Below are positions 54,256 through 63,734 of a DNA stretch of 64,000 nucleotides, in pieces. The position numbers and the translations under genes were made by a program. Under the pieces are notes generated by a model that saw only the letters and a list, made by a program, of their open reading frames with translations, was not told where the DNA came from and did not search any database. The stretch comes from Flectonema sp. DT1601 (Eukaryota > Euglenozoa > Diplonemea > Diplonemida > Diplonemidae). The first letter of the stretch is position 1; the number at the start of each line of letters is the position of its first letter. The stretch spans positions 124,001 to 188,000 of the forward strand of contig OZ025832.1 of NCBI GenBank assembly GCA_964019425.1. The letters are read 5' to 3'.

Positions 54256-54354
54256 AGTACTCGCAAGAGGGAGGGGGTGTTTACTCACACCTACAGAGGA
54301 TCCCAAACCGTAGCAACTGATTTTGAATTCGCTATGTCAGCTTCAGCTGAAGGG

Positions 54355-54392
<38 letters not shown>

Positions 54393-55117
54393 AAGTGACT
54401 TCAATCCCCAGATTTCTACCTTTTGTCTAGCTTATATAAACAATCAAACTACAAAGAAAAGGAGTGATAAAAATTGAATAAAAAAAATATAAAATAAAAA
54501 AACACAATATCATGTTCGAAATTACATAACCATATGGAATACACCATATTTGTTGGGGGTGATGGTAATTTATAGAAATTTTTTTTTTTTAAAAATAAAA
54601 AAAAATAATAATAATAATAATAATGTTTGTCGTGTGATGCATGAACAGAATTCACACACCGTCACAGAACAGATCTCCCCAATTACTATATAAATAATTC
54701 TAATAAAAAAAAAATTAATATAATTATCATCATAATAAAAAAAGAAAATCGGCACCTTATTGTTTGTGCGCAACCGAAAACAGCTTTTTAAAGTAAGGGA
54801 AAACCCCTAATTCGCCACAAAAATCATATCCTTTTTCTCCCCTTCCACACACACAACACACGATGTACCAAGTCTAGGGAAATACAAAGATGCAGAAGCT
54901 CAAATTGACTCGTGAAAGACTCCTTTTGTGCCATCACCTACTTTTTGTTATACAACCGTTGTTGTAAAACAAAATAATAATAAAAAATATAATAAAGAAA
55001 AAAACACCCCCCCCCCGGGCGGATAAAATTTATATCTCATTTGAACCGCTTGTGGATAATAGCAAAGAAAGAAGCCAGATGAGCGCTTCTATTTTTTTTT
55101 TTTTTTTTACTCATTTC

Positions 55118-55223
55118 GCCAGACTGTACTGAATCGACACAGGGAAATAGATAACTTTAGAATTGCTCTTAATCTGAATAGTTTCTTCTCCGACTTCACC
55201 TGTGCAAAAAAAAAGAAAAAAAA
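55118..55223 (+). repeat. Dispersed repeat family A, copy 3
   Basis: Contains CACAGGGAAATAGATAAC and TCTTAATCTGAATAGTTTCT. The terminal hairpin is altered (CCGACTTCACCTGTGC) before the A-rich tail. Confidence 0.5.
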
Positions 55224-56069
55224 TGGGACAACCGTACAAAAGGAAGTTAAATTGTGGGAAACCTGAATTCTCACAATGATAGATTAACAAAAACGACGCC
55301 ACAAAAAAAAAAAAAAAAAAAAAAAAAAAAACAATACAAATTATATTGCAAGCTGAAAATAAGTTATAAGGAAAGAATAAAAAAAAAAAGCGATCCCTCA
55401 ATATAAAAAAAAAGAAACTTTCATAAGTAATGTTATTAGTTTTCTTTTAATGTCTTGTGGAACAACTTAATCATAGGATTGTGCTAATGGTTTGACCTAA
55501 AAAAAACAAAGAATAAGGTTAAACCGAATATAAAAAAAGATCAAGCCTCATTGATCATGGGAGGGGAAAATACTTTAACATAACTATTCACTTTTGATGG
55601 ACGACATATTGTACTCCACATTATCAGTTGAAAAAAAAAAAAAAAAAAAAAAAAGGTCAACACAATCAACTGAAATATTTAACCAACAAAGACAGACCAG
55701 AGAAGGTGGAATTCGCAAACAAATCAACCCAGTAAGTCAAACCATGTTCATAAGAAACCTTGGCCCGCAGAGCAGGAAAGGAGGAAATTATTATTATTTT
55801 TTTTTTTTTTTTCCCCTTTATTTCTCATGAACGCAATATGGGACAACACTCATTTCCAGACGAGGAGAACTCAGTAGAGAGAATATCAAAAATAGATTTT
55901 CTTCTTCTAATGCAAAAGGAACAAAAAAACAAAAAAAAAACTGGTATATGACCCATCCTTCTTTACAACCAGAATCGTTCGGCTTTAAGAGAGTTAGTGA
56001 GCACAAGAGAAGCTTCATACCGAAAAAAAAAACCTAACCCGCAATTGAAAACTCTACGAACTTAATTTA

Positions 56070-56105
<36 letters not shown>

Positions 56106-56339
56106 TAATTCTTTATTGCTTGACACAATAAAGAAACAGAAAAAAATTTTGGTGTTTTTTTTTTTTTTTTTAGAACTTAGTTAGTTTATTTTTTTTTTTT
56201 TGATTGGCTTGTAAAGAAAAAAGAACTACATCATTACCGGGACTAATCATTATCAGTGTTGTTATTTTTTATGGATTTTTTTTTTGGCCTAAAAAATTCT
56301 CCAAAAAAAAAAAAAAAAAAAAAATCTGGCAGCTTAAAT

Positions 56340-56760
56340 AAAAAAAAAAAAAAAAAAATGTTGTAAATTCTAGTGCTGTGGAAGTTGCTACACAATATCC
56401 CAACATGCGGCTCTCAGAGGGCTTGAGGGCACTAAGCTGAAAGAGTATTCTCAGTCCCAAAGTTCTTAAGACAAGGCTTCGTTCCCCTACTGCTACCAGA
56501 GATACTTATCTGGGCGAGGAATGAATGGTACAACGTCTGACGATATGGTGGACTGCGGAATGTAGGAATTCAGCGTCAGCCAAGCCTTTGATTTGCTGGC
56601 AAACAAAGCCAACATATAGACAGTAAATCGTGTCAGTCTGTGAGCACATCACATCCCCCACCAACTTGGAACCAGGATTCCGCTGCGCTGGATAGTTAGG
56701 GCTCAGGAGCGCAACCCTGCACAGACGGGGGTTTAGCCTGATCCCCATCAAAAATACACT
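56340..56760 (-). other. Higher-GC island of unknown nature
   Basis: About 400 bp with much higher GC than its surroundings and few homopolymers. On the minus strand one frame is open from about 56751 to 56270 with a single stop (RLNPRLCRVALLSPNYPAQR, then CLYVGFVCQQIKGLADAEFL). It could be a decayed gene, an inserted element or a structured RNA. No rRNA, tRNA or snRNA motif was recognised. Confidence 0.35.
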
Positions 56761-58108
56761 GATTATACAAACAAAAAAAAAAAAATATATATTTTATATT
56801 TTATATTTTCGTCTCAGTTGTGAAGGAAAAATACTTTATACCTTTTTTTTATAGTTCCCCAATTACTTGAGCACACAAAAAAAAAGAAAAAAAAAAAAAA
56901 ATTCAACTTCCTTCTTGTGTCAAGTATTAGCATAAAGCTATATAATAGCAGGGATGGGTCATCACAAATAAATAAATCCTGAGGCATCACATCGCGTTTT
57001 GCCTTTTCTAGCAAATGGAAACTACACCAACATGGTTAATTTCTTAATCGTTTAACAAAAGTCCCGTTAATGAGTGTGGGATACCAGCTGATGATTAATA
57101 GGAATAAAAAAAAAATTAAAAAAAAAGAAATTGTGTTTTTTTAAGTGTTTCGCATATAAATATCAGCGAGAGTTACCACAAAGTAAAACCTTTTGATTGT
57201 TTATAAGAAGACAAACAATGCGAATGAAGAGGGGAAAAAAAAAAAAAATAACTAGGACCTAGATAACTATTCACCAAAAGGTCATTGGTACACACATCGT
57301 AAGCCTGTTTTAAAATAATAACAAAGAAATGAATGAACCGAGAGAGGAGATTGCATGCCTATCAACATTCTTGTGGGTTTTTTTTGTTGTATTGAACTTG
57401 ATTACCGCTGTTGTCAATCGCTAATAAGAGGAAGCCAATAGGTTTCCCATCCCCCAACAAAAATGAGTTTGCTTTTAGCGCCAGTCAACTAGAGGAAATA
57501 CGTGCGTGTCGGATGTAAGGGAAAGGACATGAAATAAAAACAAAGTAAGATGGAGGGGGTATTTGATACTGCATTCTTAAGCTCTTAAACGCAAGGGGGC
57601 GATTTGATACGATACGAAAGGAACTGTTAAACGCAAAGGGGGCGGAGGGGGGTGACTTGGATAAATAAATCAAGGGGGGTGGGGAAAAAAACAAAAAAAA
57701 AAAAAAAGCTTTACCAATAGAGAGACACAAGGGAAAGAGAGAGAAAAAAAAACAAAGCCAAAAAAAAAAAATGTCAGAACAAATAATATTCCGCAGTAAT
57801 AACAACTTAGTGTGTTATGAGAAACGCAACCTCACCCATTTCAGGTTTTCAGCATCAGGATGACACCTCCCTATGACATGTGACTTTACAGCTCCCACAG
57901 CCAAGAATATTGTAACCCCCGACAACTACGCACTGTTCTTTACTAAAATTGCTTCTTATGCAACTCAAGAAGATCCCTAAGAGAGTAAACTCCTACAGAG
58001 CCATCACTGGAAATGTCTCCAACAAAGAGACTGGAGCATCGTTGACAAAAATATATGCTCCCAAGGCAGCCAGGAAAAAAGAAAACATACACGTGTATCA
58101 CAATATGG

Positions 58109-61100
58109 CTACACTTCTGAAAAAACAGGTGCGGTTAACGAATGATCATCTGATCGAATAAGGGGATTTCGTTGAACCACAGCATCAATAGTAGCAGCAA
58201 GGCTGTGCTTGCCATCTAAATGAGGCTCTCCACGATCTTGAACAACTTTTTGCGCAATTAGAACAATACATGGTGTTGGTAAGTGTCGCAATAACTCCGA
58301 CAGAGCTCCCCACCTTATATGACTCGCATCAAATTGGGTCACTTCACTGACAAGTGAAAACCTCGACTCTTTTGCGGTACTACTTACGCTTTTATTAACA
58401 TAATTCTGAAGTACCATGTTGGTATTTCTGTTACCAATCTCAACCAAATGTCGGATTAGTGAGGATATTAATTTCACATCAGGAATGGCGTGCTGATCGA
58501 CACACAAACAAAGTAATGAAGCAATGTACCTGACTTGAGCTCCACCAGGTGACATTGTTGTTAGGTATTTTCTGATGATTTGGAGAGCAGCGATGTGATC
58601 TTTTTTACAAGGAGCGGGGTCGTCTGATACTACTGATCGACTATCACCAGGATCTTGCTGAAGGGTAGCTCCAATAGACTGGGCTATGACTGCCATTGCT
58701 AAGGGAGAATGGTTAGGTGAAATAGCTTCAGCATTTCGGAGTTGACTGAAGCTTCTGTTTGCAAGTTCTTCAGGTAGTATTTGATAACAGTCGACGGGAT
58801 TATTTATTCCTTTAAAACGATATTGTCCTAAATACTTGATATCAACGCCGTAGTCCAATCCATCAAGACAACCCTCAATTACTTCATACGCTTGTTCAGT
58901 GATAAGGACCTGTCCTCCTGCACCTGAATCTGATACGCGTGCACAGGTATTTACTGCGTTTCCCTCGTAGTCGAAACCTCCTTGAGGAGTTTTCTTAACA
59001 TTACATTCTCCGTAGTGTAATCCAGCTCTTACTCGCAGACCGTTATAAACTCCTGTTTTAGCACATGCTGAGTGTTGAAGAAGTGCTTCCGGCCATCTAA
59101 CTTTCATTAATTGAAGTTGAAAGTCACAAATGAAAGCTATTGCTGCCGAATACGACCCGAAGGCGACCATGAAAGAATCTCCGATGGTCTTTACTTCATA
59201 GCCTCGATGCTTGTCTATTAAACCTCTGCACAGAGTGTGATGTGCTTCTAGTGCGATGGCCATTTCATCTGGGTATTCACCCCAAAGCTTTGCTGAGGAT
59301 TGGATGTCTGTGAAGACTAACATTATTTTACCACTTCGAGGAGCGTTTTTAAGTTTCAGTTCCCTTCTGGCTTTGGCTTTCGCATAAGCCAACCAAGTTA
59401 TGATTGCTGCCATCACGAGAATCGCTCCTCCCACCGGTAGTAAAATCAAAAGTGAGATTTCTCTACTTTGTGCTGGTTTAATGATGCAAGCAGACGGACC
59501 AGGAGAAGGGTGATAATAGCCGTATTCACAGTCTTGGCAGTCCTCAAATTTTGGTAAATACTGTGCGTTGATTCCACAGTCGAAGGCAGTCTTTGCAATA
59601 TTTATTGACTGATCGTTATTTGAGACAATGCTACCCGACAAAGAAGGAGAATACAACATGTTTGATTCGTTCCACAGCTGTAAATATTGCACTACGGTTG
59701 CCCAACTGTCGAGCACTCCAGTTTCAACGCTATCGTCAACTGGTTTTATCTGAAAACCATCACCACCACTACAGATAAAATTCGTAGTCGCGACGTTGAA
59801 AATAGTTCTTGGATCGATGTCTGTAACTATTTTTGTTTTTCTGTTTATAATCCTAATACCGGTTACACGTTTTCCGATTGGTAATTGAGGGTTAAACGAA
59901 TACGTGATACCAGCAACTTGAAGGAATTTACCGCTGACTGGATGGCTAACGTTGTAGTCACCTGATGAGGTGAGAGCTGAAACACCATTTTCTAACGTTC
60001 TCCATAACTCTGCGGCTGTCAACTTGATGTTGCAAATGTTGTTTTGATAAGGGAAACTGTTAGTTAAAGTTGACATCCAAACCTTTCCAGCTTCCCATCC
60101 AGATCGAAGAGCACCTCCATTAAACAACACAACATCAATAAGAGGCGACGACTGTAAAATAGCTGATGTCATTAAACTACCCAAGTGACACTCTTCGTGT
60201 CTACATGAGTCAAATCTCGATGCATTCTCAAATTTTAAATGTCCGTGAGGCATCATTTTCGAATCAACTATTTTAATGTCATTTCTATTAGACGTGTCGA
60301 TAATTTCTTGTATGAATGCCTCGTCAGCGAGGTAATGTCTGTCTTTAACAAACATTGTTGTTGCGGTTGATTTTGATTCAAGACGTATGTCTGAAATTTT
60401 ATTTCCCGCATCAAAAACCATTGTAGTGACATCAACTGAATGATACATTTTAGTAGTTTGTAATTTCCAAGTAACATGACCAGTTTGTTGGTTTATAAAC
60501 TTTGATGGAGCAGGTTGTGAGTCTGTTGGAGTCGGTGTTGGATATGTAATGACGTCAATATTCGCATTGTGTAGATCTTGCAAGACATAGTCTTCAATAA
60601 CATCGGGTGAAATTGCTACGATCGTAACGTTTCCTTCTCTACTTCTAATCAGTCTGACTAGCGTTGATACCGTCGGGTCTACTGGTAGCGTTCTTACAAA
60701 ATAACCAATAGGCCAGACTACGATAACTGCAACCTTTATACCAGGTACTGGCTCAGTTACATGATAATGAGGAAGAGTTCCTCGATATGCTGGTACATCG
60801 TCTTCTGCGATATTCGAAGCGATTAATTTAAGTTTCATCGATCTGATGTAATTTGATACTACTACTCCATCAGCGAGGGTTAAGACGTATGGGGCGTGGA
60901 ATTTCAAAAATTCACATCCAGCACGTCCCCAAAGCACATCGTTAAGTTCATACTTTAGGCGATGAGTTTGAACCAGCCTTGTAATTTGAGCGAAATCTCC
61001 TACTTTGATTATGCCGTCAGCTCCTTGTTCGCTCTCTCTCAGCAATGCATTTATTGCTGGAAAACCTGCAACACATCCTTCAGATGTTACATCTAAACAT

Positions 61101-61225
61101 GGTGTTTCAGTGCCTGCAGCATAGGGCTGAAATGGTTGAACATTCACAACGCTTAGTTTTACCACAGTAGTGTCGACTATGATAGCTACTGTGAGAAGGA
61201 ATACAAGCAGTCTGTAGAACACCAT
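58109..61225 (-). CDS. Receptor adenylate cyclase with 5'-nucleotidase-like ectodomain, copy 2
   Basis: 1038 residues from MVFYRLLVFLLTVAIIVDTT, a signal peptide or anchor. The ectodomain again carries 5'-nucleotidase C-terminal motifs: ECHLGSLMTSAI, VVLFNGGALRSGW, FPYQNNICNIKL, GKFLQVAGITYSFNP, NFICSGGDGFQI. Metallophosphatase metal motifs are missing from the N-terminal half. A Cys-rich stalk (CQDCEYGYYHP), one membrane helix (about 590-614) and a class III cyclase domain follow, with D640, K679, D683, D752, N759 and R763 all present, so it should be active on ATP. The domain is followed by NRSFSQLRN. A helical C-terminal region (about 200 residues) resembles that of copy 1 only loosely. 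An in-frame GTG lies upstream, but the ATG at 61225 is preferred. Confidence 0.9.
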   Translation of the reverse strand: MVFYRLLVFLLTVAIIVDTTVVKLSVVNVQPFQPYAAGTETPCLDVTSEGCVAGFPAINALLRESEQGADGIIKVGDFAQITRLVQTHRLKYELNDVLWGRAGCEFLKFHAPYVLTLADGVVVSNYIRSMKLKLIASNIAEDDVPAYRGTLPHYHVTEPVPGIKVAVIVVWPIGYFVRTLPVDPTVSTLVRLIRSREGNVTIVAISPDVIEDYVLQDLHNANIDVITYPTPTPTDSQPAPSKFINQQTGHVTWKLQTTKMYHSVDVTTMVFDAGNKISDIRLESKSTATTMFVKDRHYLADEAFIQEIIDTSNRNDIKIVDSKMMPHGHLKFENASRFDSCRHEECHLGSLMTSAILQSSPLIDVVLFNGGALRSGWEAGKVWMSTLTNSFPYQNNICNIKLTAAELWRTLENGVSALTSSGDYNVSHPVSGKFLQVAGITYSFNPQLPIGKRVTGIRIINRKTKIVTDIDPRTIFNVATTNFICSGGDGFQIKPVDDSVETGVLDSWATVVQYLQLWNESNMLYSPSLSGSIVSNNDQSINIAKTAFDCGINAQYLPKFEDCQDCEYGYYHPSPGPSACIIKPAQSREISLLILLPVGGAILVMAAIITWLAYAKAKARRELKLKNAPRSGKIMLVFTDIQSSAKLWGEYPDEMAIALEAHHTLCRGLIDKHRGYEVKTIGDSFMVAFGSYSAAIAFICDFQLQLMKVRWPEALLQHSACAKTGVYNGLRVRAGLHYGECNVKKTPQGGFDYEGNAVNTCARVSDSGAGGQVLITEQAYEVIEGCLDGLDYGVDIKYLGQYRFKGINNPVDCYQILPEELANRSFSQLRNAEAISPNHSPLAMAVIAQSIGATLQQDPGDSRSVVSDDPAPCKKDHIAALQIIRKYLTTMSPGGAQVRYIASLLCLCVDQHAIPDVKLISSLIRHLVEIGNRNTNMVLQNYVNKSVSSTAKESRFSLVSEVTQFDASHIRWGALSELLRHLPTPCIVLIAQKVVQDRGEPHLDGKHSLAATIDAVVQRNPLIRSDDHSLTAPVFSEV

Positions 61226-62150
61226 TATCTTATGGTTAGTGATGTCCCCCCCCCTCACTGAGTTTTTTTTGTTTTAAAAAAATAGAAATAAACACATCGA
61301 AAAAATAATAAATCAACGATAAACCAACCCACAAACAAATAAAATTAACATCCCTGTTGAGAAAGAATTGAACAAAGTTTTTTTTTTTGCAGAGATACGC
61401 TCGTTTTTTTTTGTTAATTGTGGTTATCGGGTTTTTTTTTTTTTTTTTTTTTCCCCTTTTAAAACATTGCTTTTCAGGGCAGCATTCTTGTCTTTCAAAG
61501 CTTAGGGTACAAGTCAACAACAGGGTACAAAAACCAAAGATCGAAAAATGTGAAATAAAAAGGCTGTATGCAGGGACCGGTTCACTTGAAGCCAATTTTT
61601 AATAAAGAAAAGTCGCTTCTCCGGTTAACGGAAAAAAGAAAAACCTACATGTCTGGAAACTTAGATAACAAGTATCAATGGGGGTAAGGAGGGAATTACT
61701 TTTATTGTCAACATTTCGTTCACTTTATACTGTTTTTTGGGGACAAAAAAAAAAAAAAGTAAAAAAGTAAAAAGAAGGGAGAACCTGCCGAAACAGACAA
61801 CCAACGCCTTTACTTTTTTTTTTTTTTTAAATTTTTTTCGTTCCATGAAAAAAATTGGTGAAGTGGTAAGGGGGGAGTACAATAAGGTTTTTTCGTTCTT
61901 TTTTTTTTTTTTTTCCATTTGGAGGGGAAATGGGGGTGAAGTACAAACAGTAAAGAAACCCCAGCACCCATAATGTATTTCAAGAAACGGAAAAAATCGA
62001 AATCCAGAACGGGGGTAACACGCGAAAGTCGTACTGACGAAAGAAAAAAGAAATAATGTGTAGGCAAACGAATAATTCATCGGCGGTGCACGCAACTTAC
62101 CGAGAACACAACAAGAGGGAGGGAGACTCGAGCACCACCACTAGTAACCA
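61226..62150. other. Spacer between receptor cyclase 2 and the EF-hand gene
   Basis: Contains T runs at 61380, 61430, 61815 and 61900 and an A run at 61745. The ORFs in both strands are made largely of Phe or Lys from these runs. Nothing recognised. Confidence 0.55.
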
Positions 62151-63187
62151 CTAGTAGTATCTTGGAGAAGAAGGACTGTAGTGAAGCTTGTCCCATGCGC
62201 GTCTCTCTCTGGACTCAGCCAATTCCTTTTGCATTCTAGCGGCATCAGCTTCTCTTTTTGCATTGCTGTAATCATCTGAAGCCCTTTGTCTTTCAACTGA
62301 CCCTTGCCATGTCTCATTGTAGTACCCTCTCAGCTGTGACTCCCTAGCTCTCTGAATAGATGTTGGGTCAGAGTAGGTAGTAGAGTACGTGCCACTTGGA
62401 GCTAAGTCTCTTGATCTAAAGAACAGAGCATCGACAACACCTGGGTACTTGATGGCAAATCGTACCCACTTGTCATACGTGATGTGCCCTTCACGGTTTT
62501 GGTCAGCCTGTGTGATTTGTTTTTTCATATAATTATTTTAACCCCGTGGAACACACAAACTAAATAACAACATACAATGTTAAACAACTCTCCGACAGTA
62601 GCATATGTGAATTCCATGTCAGCCTGACGGAAGGCAGAACGGAGATCAGAATACAGGATGTACCCTTTGTTACCGTAGTCAATGTCGTAGAATACGGAAC
62701 GTAATTTCTCAGAGAGAGCCTGTTTTATATTCATAGGGGAGGTTGATTTTTTTTTTTTTTTTTACAAAATTCCTACAAAGTGACCATAACATACTGGAGC
62801 AACACCGGCATCAGTAGCGACACGTCCTCGTCTAGGAGATCCAACGCGGGTACTCCAAGTGACGCCATCTTTCGCTTCAGGGATTATACCTTGAGCATCA
62901 CTGTGCCAAATAGTTTCAGGTTGGAAACAGAAAACCTGACATCCGTTAGTAAGCTGAGCACTGCTGTATAAATCAACCCATCTCAATAAGATGTCGTCGT
63001 ATACTTGAAAAGTTTGAACTTTGTATGGCACATCAGGATAAGCAGCAGGTCTCGATGCTCTCGACATGACGTCAAATTGAGACTCTACTGAGTTGATTAA
63101 TTCGGTCATGGTTGGACATGTTGGGAATTCCAATTTCACATTTTGCTTGCGTCCATATAAATCTGTTCCGACAGAAATAAGAAACAT
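62151..63187 (-). CDS. EF-hand protein with BILBO1-like N-terminal domain, three exons (kinetoplastid flagellar type)
   Basis: Exons 62795-63187, 62576-62719 and 62151-62507 join to 297 residues. Residues 1-115 begin MFLISVGTDLYGRKQNVKLE and contain YKVQTFQVYDDILLRWVDLY and GCQVFCFQPETIWHSDAQG, a ubiquitin-like fold resembling the N-terminus of the kinetoplastid flagellar-pocket-collar protein BILBO1. An EF-hand pair follows: a degenerate one (FYDIDYGNKGYILYSDLRSA) and a better one spanning the second intron (ADQNREGHITYDKW). The C-terminus is a charged helix ending SPSSPRYY. Introns are 75 and 68 nt, both GTATGT...CAG. A calcium-responsive cytoskeletal role is inferred from resemblance only. 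Acceptor TTCTTCCCCCAG lies about 30 nt before the ATG. Confidence 0.85.
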
Positions 63188-63337
63188 ATTTTTTTTATGA
63201 AAAGTGGTATCGTTTTTCTGGGGGAAGAAAAAAAATGAGTAAACAGAGGGTCCTCCTTTCGGACTCGTGGCTTTTCCGATTCCAGTGACAAACGGGCTTC
63301 GGCTCGTGACCCCTCGTTTTGGAGACACATTCAATTT

Positions 63338-63440
63338 CACATTTTGCTTACGTCCATATAAACCTGTTCCGACAGAAATAAGAAACATATTTTTTTTTAA
63401 TGAAAAGTGGTATCGTATTCCTGGAAAAAAAAAAAAAAAA
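63338..63440 (-). pseudogene. Duplicate of the EF-hand gene 5' end
   Basis: Matches 63150-63240: the pyrimidine-rich acceptor (a T run then CCAG), the leader, and the first 19 codons. The peptide reads MFLISVGTGLYGRKQNVKL with one change, then diverges (NVSPKRGV). It lies about 190 bp upstream of the real start. If trans-spliced there it would add an extra upstream start codon to the transcript. Confidence 0.8.
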
Positions 63441-63734
63441 AAAAAGCATAACAGGAGTGAGAACATAACAGAATTAAGATTTTTTTTTAAAACCGCACAA
63501 ATCTCTAAGAAGATATATCGTGTACCAAAAAAATAAAGAAAAATAAAAAAAAACAATAATAATAACAATATGGAAACATGGCAAACAGTCTGAAAACAGT
63601 ACAGAAAAACTGATTTCAAAATAAAACATAAATCCCTTATATTTAAAAGAAATAAAATCTCGAATAGCGAATCGGTTTTTAAAATAGCAAAAAAAAAATA
63701 ATATATATATCAGGATCTTCAAACAAGCTTTGCG
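63441..63734. other. Spacer upstream of the EF-hand gene
   Basis: AT-rich, with runs at 63480 and 63690 and an AT microsatellite at 63700. Probably the 3' untranslated region of the gene at the right edge. No gene seen. Confidence 0.5.

Larger units (their letters stand above)
50617..58108. other. 7.5 kb repeat-rich spacer between the two receptor cyclases
   Basis: No gene is convincing. It contains long A or T runs throughout, repeat E (52152), two family-B elements (53057, 54170), a family-C copy (53401), a family-A copy (55118), a lone inverted-repeat end-like sequence near 54795 and a higher-GC island (56340-56760). Near 57850-58100 both strands have open, protein-like stretches: plus ITGNVSNKETGASLTKIYAP, minus GRCHPDAENLKW. 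The latter recalls the HPDAE motif of tRNA-binding OB folds, but neither can be assembled into a gene. Confidence 0.5.
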
